Source of the DNA: Ligula intestinalis
Taxonomy: Eukaryota > Platyhelminthes > Cestoda > Diphyllobothriidea > Diphyllobothriidae
NCBI GenBank assembly: GCA_036362985.1
Contig: JAYGXS010000007.1
Coordinates: 18,509,320 to 18,573,319 of the forward strand
Length of the DNA: 64,000 nucleotides
Reading direction: 5' to 3'
Shown: positions 49,801 through 55,569 of the stretch, piece by piece
Position numbering within the stretch: position 1 is the first letter of the stretch
Layout: each line of letters opens with the position of its first letter
The notes under the pieces: model-generated
Told to the model about the DNA's origin: nothing
What the model saw: the letters and a program-made list of their open reading frames with translations, nothing else
Databases searched by the model: none
Translations under genes and position numbers: made by a program

Positions 49801-52800
49801 TCATAAGATAATTTTTTCATGTCTTGTAAGGGGGTGCCAGGAATAACGTCTAATCTGATCGTATCAGGGGCTACCGTAAACAATCTTATACTAGGAAGCA
49901 ATCGCTACTCTACCATCATCTCCTTATCCTCTCTTCCTTTCGAGCAAAGTCAAGAGAGGCTGGGGGAACAATTTCTAGCGGTGGACTTTTAAAGTGAACC
50001 ACCATTTTATTTTCTGCTCTCCATTTGCATGTACAGTTCTTATATATAGATCGATTGGACTATTTGAACTACAACATTGCGGTCATTAGCGCACGATGCT
50101 AGCACAGTTTTGAAAGAAATTCCATTCGGTTTAAATATTGCAATGGGGATAATTCGTCATGATGTTGGCAATTGCAGTGCATAGACAATATGCCTTGTTG
50201 GTGATCGCCCAGTGTTATCTGATTTGTAAGCCTAATTTTACTCACGGTGCATGGAGGACGTTTTTCGGACAATTTGGAATTATATTTCCAAAACAAAGCG
50301 TAGCTTTCCCTCTAAACTATAGTATTTGAGAAGGAGACGACTCGATTGCTGGGTCAATATTTTGATTGCCTGAGTTTCGATATCCGTTGCGGATTCGTCA
50401 TCAGAGACACAGTCAGAGAGCATTAGCAGATATGTTAGGTATGTTAAGTAACTTGACGTTGCAACCTACTCTAATCGGAATTGCAGTTTAAACTCGGTAA
50501 AAGTGATCGATTTCAAGAATTCGCAGCGTCTACTATACATGATCATTCTTACTTTGCGTACACCTTTGGGGGGAACTAGCGTACATACCCTTCGCCGCTA
50601 ATGTTGACGTGTATTAGCCCATAAACAGGCATGGGAACAGTAACCGACCATATTACATGTGACCTTGCACAAATTCCGAGTAGATTAGGTTTGGGATTGA
50701 AGTAAGGCACGAGATATTCTTTCAGAAGAAGAGAATGTGACCACTGGAACAAGAGTTTTATTTTTCTGACGCTTCGGATTCCGTCAGGAATGCTTTATCA
50801 TACGTAATGGTAGCATAGTGATAGTCATGTGCAGGTATTCTTTCTTGTACTTGTCTGTGAACAAATTACGCTCTCTTCAAATGGTATCCTTGAAGAAAAG
50901 GTATCTTTTGATTCTTAAAAAGTTTATAAATTGCCGAATAATTTACCCCTACCGGACGTCACATTTGAATTCCAGTTCTCCAAACTACATGCTGCATACA
51001 TTCTCGCTCAGGATATGTAAGTATTTGTCTACGGTGGGGGGAGGAAGTCATACTGGCTCTCATTAGATTTCGCTATGAATGCAGATTATGTTGTACAATG
51101 CATAAGCAGCGCTAATAAATGGAAAGCTACATTACTATATAAATGCACACTTCATTACCTTAAAAAATCTCATAAATGTAAACTTTTAGAGCCGAAATAT
51201 ACCCTTTCTGTACGAATGAAATTTGAAGAAAGCGTACTTCGTTACCGAATGATTATAAAAAAGCCCATTTCGTGCATTTTCTCCATTAAATGTATTTAAA
51301 TTTCGAAGGTCGACGAAAAAACTGATAAATGGCGTTTTGCAGGTGGTCAAAAAGCAGCTTGTTCAAAAGCCGGCATCCTTAGGTAACTGGAATTTGTTGA
51401 GATTAAGTTGCATGATGATTAATATTACAAACATGCTGAATTAAAATTTTCCAATCGAAAACACAGCTCAGAATTTCAGTTAACTTTTCATGAAATAGGG
51501 TATTCAGTGTAGTTTAAATAGGCGGGGTGTTTCCGTTAGCGTGTAGACGACCAGACAAGTCGTGTTAACCCTTTCTACCCCATAAATACTGCTGCTGCCT
51601 GCAGGTGTTTTCAGTAGCCAAAACCCAGTGGACGTCCTAACACCCTCTTCCCCCCCCCCCTCAAATTCCCCTGACCGATCAGCCCGTCAAGCCGAAGTGC
51701 TGCCCCCCCCCCCCACAGACTCACACCAGTCAAAAACAGGCAGTTGCTTTTACAGATCATAGACAGCCTACAAATGAACGAGATGGCATAAAAAATTGCA
51801 GCATAGTACTGCGAATGTTGCCATGTTAGCTGGATGATAAATTGGCATCGGAGTAACAATAGCAAACTCAACCTGGGGGGGGGGGTTATCTTGTTGCTTT
51901 GCCAAGCAACAGTTTCGCGTGACTGACTGTTGATGTGATCAAGTCCTATGTGATAGAAGACAGAGAGGGGGGGGCAAAGGAAGATAAAGCAGGTGAGAAC
52001 AACAACAACTCGGGCTGATAATGCCGCGCCTAGGGAGGGCTGCCAAACCCCGGTTGCGGCTAAACGGGCTCCCACAAGCTTTCGCGAGGGAGTGGGGGGT
52101 GCGTGTGGGAGAGAAACTGGCTCGGTCTGAGTAGCATCGATGTGCGGGTGATAAGCTCCCCACCCTGTGGTCCGACAAAACGTCTTTCTGTTGAGCATAT
52201 TACTCTTTGATTTATCTATGCACGCACAGACCGATAGACTGTGATAATCTCCCGATACGAGCCCGCCCGACTTGTGTGTGTGCGTGTGGGTGGGAGGTGC
52301 CATGATGAAAGCAGGCAAACACGCGATTTGCCTCACTATCTCTGTGTGTGACAGCCTCTAGCTAACCATCTGTTTTTCCATTCCCTTTTAAGGTGACAAC
52401 TTCAGGCGATACTTGCAAGCCCTGGTCCTACAGAGCAGCAGTGGCAACAACCTCGACAACAGCTGCGACAGTCGTTATGTTGACCCAACCGCGCCTAACA
52501 GGATCCCATCGCCGCCGCCACCACCACCTCCTGCAGTCCAACTGAGGAACTCGCCCATGCCCGAAACGCTTAGTCCCTTCGCACTGGCGCAGACAGCTAT
52601 TGCAGACGGGAGTTGGCCGGTGGTGAAGGGCCTCCTCACGACCCAGCCTCTTCCCGCCGCCGCCGCCCCACCGGCAACCGCCGATGCCCCAACCTCCGGT
52701 CTTTCGATGCCATCAGCCCTCTGCGGACATGTGCCAACGCCTGAACTGCTTCTTAGCCTGCCCCGCTTCCCTTCCGAGGGTTCAGCCAAACGGGCTCCGC

Positions 52801-53060
52801 AGCCCTTAACGAAGGAGGACATCCGCCCAGGGGATGGATATCGCGGAGGTGCTCAAGAGGGCGACGCAGACGATAGAACGACAACAACGGCGATGGAGTT
52901 GCAACAGCCGCCAGCAATGCCTGAGCAGACCTTAGACACGCGTTTCCAACTGGCCAAGGAATTCTTTGATAGTCTTTTGAAAGCAAAACTGGAGGGCTTC
53001 GTCAGCAGTGGTAAGGGCTCACACCTTGTGGATCCACTCGCATCCTGTAAAGCCAGCTGA
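22755..53060 (+). CDS. Paired-like (PRD-class, Q50) homeobox transcription factor, four-exon model, Repo-like candidate
   Basis: Joined model 22755-22815, 29932-30148, 36414-37267, 52393-53060: 1800 nt including stop, 599 residues. All junctions are GT-AG with matching phases (1, 2, 1). The homeodomain is complete at about residues 89-148: R5, TTF 6-8, L16, F20, W48, F49, Q50, N51 and R53 are all present, so it should bind TAATTA-type DNA in the nucleus. PYPD in the loop, [19 protein letters not shown] in helix 3 and YQL in helix 1 are most like Drosophila Repo (glial factor) as I remember it; Uncx, Otp, Alx and Drgx are less close. No OAR tail or paired domain was seen. The rest is low-complexity: Ser/Ala/Thr-rich after the homeodomain and seven prolines at about residues 418-424. 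A start at 29964 instead would give 568 residues. The class is secure; the Repo assignment is tentative. Confidence 0.85.
22816..25400. other. 5' part of intron 1; nothing recognised
   Basis: After the donor: a CTCTCTCTC run, a G run at 23419-23429 and a G run at 24948-24957. Open frames at 22927-23202 and 24196-24734 have no recognisable domain or splice partner in phase. Possibly an old transposase remnant near 24200-24750, but I cannot identify a family. Confidence 0.4.
25405..25505 (+). mobile_element. SINE S1 tail fragment
   Basis: GTGCTAGCCCTTGAGCGGTTG, GAGAGCGAACCCCGAGGCA, GAGACGAGCGAGTTC: the 3' part of S1 only. Confidence 0.65.
25510..27070. other. AT-rich intron sequence; nothing recognised
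   Basis: Includes a short (AT)n at about 26139-26152. Overlapping AT-rich frames on both strands at 25699-26002 show no coding features. Confidence 0.5.
27075..27215 (-). mobile_element. SINE S1 copy
   Basis: Minus: AACGAGCCCGTGTTTCAATG, B box GGGTTCGAATCCGGGG, body GGCCAGAAATGGTC. Good A/B-box pair, head well preserved. Confidence 0.8.
27325..27500 (+). mobile_element. SINE S1 copy
   Basis: AGCGAGCCCGTGCTTCAATAG, GGGGTCAAATCCC, CTGGCTGATGACGGCTGATA, GGCCAGAAATGGCC, GTCTCCCTTGTCTTT. Head to head with the 27075-27215 copy. Confidence 0.8.
27815..27935 (+). mobile_element. SINE S1 fragment, degenerate head
   Basis: ACCGAGTGGTTAAAGTAATTC head remnant, GAACTGGCTAACG, AAGCCAGAAATAGCCATTTC, GTCTCTCTTGTCG. 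Confidence 0.6.
28110..28720. promoter_or_regulatory. GC-rich island in intron 1 with homeodomain-type sites (candidate enhancer)
   Basis: Non-repetitive, GC-rich, with TGCCTAATGG, TGCTTAATGAGC, GCTTTAATTGCGTG between 28345 and 28400 and CACCTGACAGTGTC at about 28525. No coding frame with splice support. Its place 1.2 kb before exon 2 fits an intronic element. Confidence 0.3.
28740..29685 (+). repeat. Degenerate (TAG/AGT)n trinucleotide tract, ~0.9 kb
   Basis: Nearly every third base keeps a TAG/AGT/GTA phase with many substitutions (AGTAGTAATAGTAGTAGC-type). It produces long artificial Ser/Thr/Ile/Val frames on both strands. It ends just before a foldback fragment and exon 2. Confidence 0.85.
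29690..29830. mobile_element. Foldback family F, right-end fragment (copy f)
   Basis: GTTCAAAAGCCGGCATCTTG, TTGAGATTATGCTGCACCAT, TTTTGCATGAAATATCGACC: the right arm only. It ends about 100 bp before exon 2. Confidence 0.65.
29932..30148 (+). CDS. Homeobox gene, exon 2 (N-terminal region and homeodomain arm)
   Basis: The acceptor is strong: a CTAAC branch-like motif at about 29900, a T-rich tract and TTTTGTAG before 29932. The exon encodes ...[14 protein letters not shown], an Ala/Ser stretch, an H/Q-rich stretch, then DLKAKKARH plus two bases of an Arg codon. The donor is CG|GTAAAG at 30149. KKARH-R joined to TTFSVYQL of exon 3 is a textbook homeodomain N-terminal arm. In-frame ATGs at 29964 and 29976 are alternative starts. 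A second acceptor (TTGCTGCAG before 29841, phase 0) also keeps the frame open, so the 5' boundary could be 29841. Foldback-element pieces lie about 100 bp upstream and 20 bp downstream. Confidence 0.85.
30170..31135. mobile_element. Foldback family F, copy d
   Basis: Left end GCAAAGTAGATTCCTTATCTC starts about 20 bp after the exon 2 donor. Centre contains CTTTCTAGTACTCTTTTGGTA and ATAAATTGTTGAATAATG. Right arm ends TTTCGGTTGACATATCATG and TTTTACTGTAGG. Confidence 0.75.
31136..31895. mobile_element. Foldback family F, copy e (left end missing), in tandem with copy d
   Basis: Begins inside the left arm (AACGTAATCTCAAGATAG), has the TTGGTAGCAAATTATGCTTTC centre, right arm AAAGCCGGCATCCCGACATG and end TGAATATACTGTACATTT. 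Confidence 0.7.
31970..32190. repeat. Dispersed repeat family D copy
   Basis: AGTCATTGCAGCTTGACTGAC, CCACTCAACACACC, TTTATATTGAGCCATCGACC and CAGCGTCAGG. The same blocks in order are found at about 60390-60610. Nature unknown. Confidence 0.5.
32190..32950. other. Unassigned intron 2 sequence
   Basis: Frames at 32127-32396 (plus) and 32177-32410 (minus) overlap and have no domain. No splice-compatible exon seen. Confidence 0.4.
32960..33410. promoter_or_regulatory. GC-rich island in intron 2 with poly(C) (candidate cis-regulatory element)
   Basis: GGGGTAATTAAATGTTATTA at 32980-32999 plus a GC-rich block and a C run at 33209-33235. Non-repetitive here. Function inferred. Confidence 0.2.
33440..34330. 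other. No recognisable gene
   Basis: Intron 2 sequence with a pyrimidine-rich stretch at 33990-34025. Nothing else supported. Confidence 0.5.
34340..34505 (-). mobile_element. SINE S1 copy
   Basis: Minus: AGCGAGCTCGTAGCTCAGT, GGTTGCAGGTTCGGGC, CTGATGGCGACTAATAAGTC, GTCATTCCAGTGTC. Confidence 0.75.
34640..34805 (-). mobile_element. SINE S1 copy
   Basis: Minus: GACGAGACCGTGTCGCGG head, GTCGCGGGTTCGAGCC (B box), GGGATTGGGAATGGCTGAGT, AACCAGAAAAGTTC. The frame across it at 34521-35024 is not a gene. Confidence 0.75.
34910..36010. other. No recognisable gene
   Basis: Intron 2 sequence; short frames on both strands only. Confidence 0.5.
36020..36165 (+). mobile_element. SINE S1 copy
   Basis: GACAACGAGCCCGTGGCCCA, TAGTTAGAGCG, ATTCGAGCCTCGGGC, TGTGACTGGCTGACGACGG, AGTCAGAAATGGC. 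250 bp before exon 3. Confidence 0.85.
36414..37267 (+). CDS. Homeobox gene, exon 3 (homeodomain codons 5-60 and Ser-rich linker)
   Basis: The acceptor TTATCTTTGCAG ends at 36413. The first base C completes Arg5 of the homeodomain. The frame then reads [15 protein letters not shown]..., [15 protein letters not shown] and [19 protein letters not shown], covering all three helices with Q50 and the invariant W48, F49, N51. There is no intron at the 46/47 position common in PRD-class genes. After the homeodomain come long Ser/Ala/Thr-rich stretches and a C-terminal [20 protein letters not shown]. The donor is ACAG|GTGAGT at 37268 (phase 1); read-through would stop 3 codons later. GC content and codon use are clearly higher than in the flanks. 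Confidence 0.95.
37268..38050. other. 5' end of intron 3; nothing recognised
   Basis: No exon, RNA or repeat supported. Confidence 0.5.
38060..38260 (-). mobile_element. SINE S1 copy
   Basis: Minus: CAGGCCCAAGGTGCAATG head, body GGGATTAGGTGTGACTGGC, TAAGCCAGAAATTGTC. The B box is degenerate. Confidence 0.7.
38490..38890. mobile_element. Degenerate S2-related sequence
   Basis: Minus-strand body at 38490-38620 (GGTAGTCAGCTTCC and GACTGCTTAGGAAATCC on the minus strand). Plus-strand tRNA-like piece at 38780-38870 (GGCTCAGGGGGTTTGAGCGC), ending GCCGCAGAATTTTTCGCAATC. Badly diverged. Confidence 0.45.
39640..39840. mobile_element. Two SINE S1 halves in opposite orientation
   Basis: 39640-39735 minus: GGTTGCGAATTCGAGCCTCG, GGCTGGCTGATGTCGGCTAA. 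39740-39835 plus: GTCGTGGTTTCGAGCCTCGG, GGTTTGATATGACTGGCTGG. Rearranged. Confidence 0.6.
40140..40395 (+). mobile_element. SINE S1 copy with long tail
   Basis: GCGAATTCGAACCTCGGG, CATCTGGGATTGGATATGA, TGAGCCAGAAATGGCC, TGTCTCCCTTGTCTTTGCC, ATCTGCCTGCACCCCTAGCC, GCGGCTGCTAGCAGG, GAGCTCTGTTAGCCATCGG. One of the best examples of the tail part. Confidence 0.85.
40420..40595 (+). mobile_element. SINE S1 copy
   Basis: AACGAGCCTGTGGCTTAGTAG, GGGTCGCGGGTTTGAGTC, GGTTGGCTGATGATGGCTAA, TTTCTCCCTCGTCTTTG. In tandem with the preceding copy. Confidence 0.8.
40660..41450. promoter_or_regulatory. Largest GC-rich island, intron 3 (candidate enhancer)
   Basis: About 0.8 kb free of the repeat families. Homeodomain-type sites: CCTAATTAGCC (40864-40874), GGCAATTAAGTGAC (40907-40920), CCTAATTACC (41024-41033). 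A 17-bp near-palindrome CCGCCTGTCACAGGCGG (41032-41048) carries TGTCA. CpG- and purine-rich runs follow. The frames across it have no domain. Regulatory role inferred. Confidence 0.35.
41941..42050 (+). mobile_element. SINE S2, tRNA-like part
   Basis: GATAGCCGCGTAGTGGTAGAGC, GGGTTCGACTTCCACG, GCGAATTTTTCACAATCGG. Same order as the 15641-15904 copy. Confidence 0.7.
42056..42440 (+). mobile_element. SINE S2 copy interrupted by a 115-bp insertion
   Basis: Body TTTCTTAGGAAATCCTGTC, GACTCCATAGTGC, ATTAAATTCACGGCGCACGG; tRNA-like head TTAGCTCAATGGTAGAGTG, then the insertion at 42241-42355, then GGCTGCGCAAAAACC, GTGGTTCGACTCGC and TTTCACAATTGGATG. Confidence 0.8.
42241..42355 (-). mobile_element. 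115-bp mini-retroelement with perfect 12-bp target-site duplication
   Basis: Flanked by GGTAGAGTGTTG at 42229-42240 and 42356-42367. On the minus strand: ATTTGCGCATGACTATGA, CTATGATTAAGGACTC, hairpin, AAAACGTCAGG, AATAAAGC, CTCTTGTTCCAGTGATCGC, TTTACTTCT end. Two more copies at 50724-50835 and 62385-62500. Confidence 0.85.
43268..43440 (+). mobile_element. SINE S1 copy
   Basis: AAACAAGCCCACGACTCAATAG, TGGTCAAAAGGTCGCGGG, GTTCGAGCTCCCAG, GGTATGATTGGTTGATGACG, GGGCCAGAAATGAC, CCTCGACTTTGTTG. Confidence 0.85.
43790..44430. promoter_or_regulatory. GC-rich island in intron 3 with many ATTA sites (candidate enhancer)
   Basis: CACAATTAGTGCAATTAAAGC (44069-44089), TCTTATTAGCGGCATAATTAT (44118-44138), TTTTAATTGAAC, GGCAATTAAAC and, at 44309-44320, GATGACAGGCGG, which shares ACAGGCGG with the palindrome at 41041-41048. 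No repeat match, no coding support. Confidence 0.35.
44740..44985. mobile_element. Foldback family F fragment (copy g)
   Basis: AATTCAAATATATTTTGCGG, CCTGTACTCCTTTGGTAGCA, TATAAATTGTTGAATAATTT, GGCTGTTAAACTTCA: left-arm to centre only. Confidence 0.65.
45365..45575. mobile_element. SINE S1, body (minus) joined to tail (plus)
   Basis: TTGTCTTTGCCGG on the minus strand; GGATTGGCTATGACTGGCTG on the minus strand; then plus-strand CTAGTCGCTATGCAGCTGC, GGGGCTCGAGAGTGAACCCC, TATCAATGAACGTTAATC. Same inverted architecture as 20478-20866. Confidence 0.7.
45600..46490. other. Unassigned intron 3 sequence
   Basis: A frame at 46066-46332 encodes a Lys/Arg-rich 88-residue peptide without a recognised domain. 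It has no matched splice sites with the homeobox gene and is not called. Confidence 0.4.
46800..47060. repeat. Possible family D copy
   Basis: GACGAGGTCCACCGTGTGCTG and ATCTATCGCACACTCTCCTAC resemble GACGAGGTCCGCCGTATGCTC and ATCTGCCCCACTCTCTG at 60110-60220. Diverged. Confidence 0.4.
47950..48290 (-). mobile_element. SINE S1 copy (minus)
   Basis: Minus: CAAGCCATTGACTCAATGG, AAGGGTCGCGAATTCGAG, TGGTGCACCATTTGGTTTGG; the tail GGAACTCACTCGT... is repeated at both 47965 and 48255. Confidence 0.7.
48330..48560. mobile_element. Foldback family F fragment (copy h)
   Basis: TATAAATTCAAATATATATTA, TTTTGTAGCAAACTGCATC, GGGGTTTAAAAGTTTATTACTG. Confidence 0.6.
48570..49320. other. No recognisable gene
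   Basis: Short frames only. Confidence 0.45.
49330..49560. repeat. Possible family D fragment
   Basis: GTTGCATCTACCGCACTTGC and CCCAGCGTCAAGACAG recall blocks near 60190-60210 and 60595-60605. Weak. Confidence 0.3.
50345..50412 (-). ncRNA. Penelope-like tail fragment with hammerhead-like module
   Basis: Minus: TGTCT-CTGATGA, 19 nt (CGAATCCGCAACGGATATC; ATCCG/CGGAT stem), GAAA, CTC, AGGCA. The palindrome is shortened by one base compared with the ACGT copies. Confidence 0.4.
50690..51520. mobile_element. Foldback family F, copy i, interrupted by a mini-retroelement
   Basis: TTTCTTGTACTTGTCTGTGA, AGTTTATAAATTGCCGAATA, AAAAGCCGGCATCCTTAGG, TTCAGTTAACTTTTCATGAA. The left arm is mostly lost. 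Frames at 50818-51299 are not genes. Confidence 0.65.
50724..50835 (-). mobile_element. 112-bp mini-retroelement with 9-bp target-site duplication
   Basis: TATTCTTTC at 50715-50723 and 50836-50844. Minus strand: GCACATGACTAT, GATAAAGCATTCC, GGAATCCGAAGCGTCAG, AATAAAACTCTTGTTCCAGTG, TCTCTTCTTCT end. Confidence 0.85.
51600..52320. promoter_or_regulatory. GC-rich stretch just before exon 4
   Basis: Several C and G runs (51651-51660, 51703-51714, 51875-51885) and GC-rich DNA leading up to the exon 4 acceptor. The long minus-strand frame 51611-52336 is composition-driven, with no domain and no repeat match. Could be regulatory or simply GC-rich intron end. Confidence 0.2.
52393..53060 (+). CDS. 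Homeobox gene, exon 4 (C-terminal region to stop)
   Basis: The acceptor CCATTCCCTTTTAAG ends at 52392. The exon begins GT, which with the last G of exon 3 makes a Gly codon: ...[19 protein letters not shown].... The frame stays open 222 codons to TGA at 53058-53060. The product is proline-rich (PSPPPPPPP), then Ala-rich, then a basic/acidic segment and a helical-looking tail [15 protein letters not shown]. No known domain is recognised. Length, phase fit and GC-rich codon use set it apart from the surrounding repeats. A possible donor, GTG|GTAAGG at 53011, lies 50 bases before the stop, so a further downstream exon in some transcripts cannot be excluded. Confidence 0.8.
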
Positions 53061-53365
53061 GAACACAAAACAAGTACATACACATACGTAGACGCACAAA
53101 GTAATTTTCTCGTCCTCCTCATGCCCCGGAAGGTGGTCAAATGTTCCTGTACGGGCTGTACCAAAAACACCCATGATTCACTTATCTTCAACTTTTCTTC
53201 TTCTTCACTGGCTAACCGACAGCGGGCGAGTAGCAATCACAGGAATCGTGCGGAAAACCGGCACAGCGTAACTCTACTAGATTCCCGGAGATCAATCCTC
53301 ATCAGGGCGTACTTGCGGCCTACCTGTCGTCATACCTATGACAGTTAGTATTTTAGGCAGTTAAC
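53061..53365 (+). other. Presumptive 3' UTR / downstream region
   Basis: Follows the exon 4 stop. No canonical AATAAA within 300 bp was found; the nearest clear one is in AAAAAAAATAAAAG at about 54811-54824. The transcript end is unknown. Confidence 0.3.
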
Positions 53366-53369
53366 ATTG

Positions 53370-53560
53370 CTGACAAAGAAAAGGTAGGCTGAAATGGCCA
53401 TTTCTGGCTTATTAGCAGTTGTAAGCCAGTCATATCCAATCCCAAGTGGTGCCGTATACCTAGGCTGGAACCTGCGACCTTTTGATCAAAAGGCTAGCAC
53501 TCTAATCATTCAGCTACGGGTTCTTTGTCTTCCTAGTTTAGATTGGAAAATATTGGTCTT
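53370..53560 (-). mobile_element. SINE S1 copy
   Basis: Minus: GAACCCGTAGCTGAATGATT, AAAAGGTCGCAGGTTCCAGCC, GGGATTGGATATGACTGGC, AAGCCAGAAATGGCC. A S1 body fragment (plus) follows at 53620-53690. Confidence 0.8.
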
Positions 53561-53719
53561 GAACTACTCAACACCCAACGACCAATGAAACTGTGTTCGA
53601 AATTCAGCTGCTCCAGAATTGGCATTGTGTATGGCCGACTGACGGTGGTTAATAAGTCGTAAATGGTTGCCTCCGTCTCCTTCCTGGGCGGCTAAAGGAT
53701 TTCTATTCCGACTGATGAT

Positions 53720-54340
53720 CCAGATATTTGGTTGTTTCAAAGGTAGTAAGTGCAGTACGGACAGAAAGAAATGGGAAAAACAATATCATTTTGAGATCAT
53801 CTTAAAAAATAGCAAGTAGAAGTTGAATATGCGACAGTCACAAAAACAAGGCCATTTTTCATGCGACCTGGAAGAGACTGGGATTGTGAAAAATACGCTA
53901 AATAGAGCCAAGTACCTCACTGTTTATCTAAATGATCTGCAGATGAAGAAGATATTAATTCGGAGGATTTGCTAAATACTGGGACTTGAGTGTAAGTATG
54001 GAACCGCAAATCCTTGTAGCAATCATTGCAGCACAACCGAAACCTGATGTAAAATCGTTTTGCAATCGCATGAAACGAAGTCTTCAGTTCGCAAGGGAAC
54101 ACCGGACTTCATTATCAACTTGTTGGGTCAAATTCTTCGAGGAAGGTATGACACTTAGATATTTACCGCGAAGTATTACAGATAGTCTTCAGCTAAATCT
54201 CTGGAGATGGGGCTCGTTTTAGCACACGGGAATAGGTTCCCTGGGAATTTAGTGAGGCGTCACCTGTAATACCGGGAGTATTAATTCACATGTATAACCA
54301 CAAGAAACGAATGGTCCAATTGGTAAAATTGTATTACCGA
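53720..54340. other. No recognisable gene
   Basis: Short frames only. Confidence 0.45.
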
Positions 54341-54344
54341 CAAA

Positions 54345-54480
54345 AATCAAGGAGGCTGGAATGACTATTTGTGGCTTATTAGCAGTCAGCAACCCCAGAT
54401 GTTGCCCCAATTAGTGTCCCACGCTGACTCGAACCTGCGGTCTGTTGATCAGAATTCTGACACTCTAACCATTTAGAAAA
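54345..54480 (-). mobile_element. SINE S1 copy
   Basis: Minus: CTAAATGGTTAGAGTGTCAG, AGACCGCAGGTTCGAGTC, CTGACTGCTAATAAGCCACA, CATTCCAGCCTCC. Confidence 0.7.
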
Positions 54481-54484
54481 AAAT

Positions 54485-55235
54485 GCGTTAACCTTACTTA
54501 ACTGTCTGATAATATAACGTACGCTATAAAGTCGCAGAAGAAGAGTACATGATGACTTCCTGTGAAAATATCCTAGTATAAAATTTAATCATCAAGATGT
54601 ACGGCCAAGAGTAAAGAATTCAACAATTCAGGACTTAAAAAGAAATTTACAACTAAGAAATTTGCGCGTTTACTTGCAATGACACTAAAGTTGGTTCTGC
54701 CGGTGCTGGTTCCTCATGAGCAGCATTGGATAATCAGGTTAGAATGGTATTGGACGTTACCGCGCTGAAGGGTTCAGGGCATACCTTCACCTGCTCTGAG
54801 GTTGGCGTGTGAAAAAAAATAAAAGATGTCAAAAGCTGGGAATCTGAAATTCGAATCTTTGCTGCCTCCGGCGTCAGTAGTACTCCCCGAAGAAATTTAA
54901 ATATAACTCGCCTCCCCTCGGAAACCCATGGGTAAATGGCTGCTTCTTACCTATGCCGGTTAGACCTCCGCATTGGTTAACTAGCTCCGAAATAACTTCT
55001 TCGGCAATAGGTTCTCTGTATTAATTTCCTTAGAATATCGTTAGTTAGCCGTGCGCTAATCGTACTTGTTTACTTAGTGGAATAGCGTATGCCTTTAAGT
55101 TTCAGATCAAGAAAATCACGAAGACTTTATACTGCAATAGCAAAGTAATTTTGCCGATACTGCCGTCGTACAAATGTTATCTAACTGACGTATGTTTGTG
55201 CAAGATTGATCAGGTACTTGAAGAATTTAGGATCT
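54485..55235. other. No recognisable gene
   Basis: Nothing supported. Confidence 0.45.
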
Positions 55236-55239
55236 GGAT

Positions 55240-55565
55240 AAAGAAGAAGGACTGTCGAGCACCGGATCAATTTTCTTATTCTCCTGAGCTTTCGATCTCT
55301 TACAGGAGTCCATCGTCAGAGATGAGAAACAGTAACAAAATGGAGGCTAGTTATAGTGTGCGTATACCAATCAACTTTTAAGGGCCGTCAGTTCGTAAAT
55401 GGTAAGAAATCATGATAAACAAGGCGGGAGGGGGAGGACAATTATAAAAGCATACGTTGATTGACCATCGATGATGTCAGCGCTGATCAGGGCGTCCGCT
55501 ACAAGTTTGAAAGCTCAGGACAATAAACAAATTGATCCGGTGCTCGAGAATCCTTCTTCATTATC
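55240..55565. mobile_element. Short Penelope-like remnant: inverted tail pair
   Basis: AAGAAGAAGGACTGTCGAGCA and GTGCTCGAGAATCCTTCTTC are inverted ends. Inside are GGATCAATTTTCTTATTCTCC (left) and GACAATAAACAAATTGATCC (right). Same layout as 18434-19810 without the coding spacer. Confidence 0.7.
55287..55320 (-). ncRNA. Hammerhead-like module (CTGACGA variant)
   Basis: Minus: TCT-CTGACGA, 19 nt (TGGACTCCTGTAAGAGATC), GAAAGCTC, AGGAG. The variable base of CUGANGA is C here. Confidence 0.45.
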
Positions 55566-55569
55566 TATG

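Noticed and set aside
51611..52336. 241-codon minus-strand frame upstream of exon 4
   Set aside because: GC-rich composition with many C and G runs keeps it open; no domain, and it opposes the homeobox gene.
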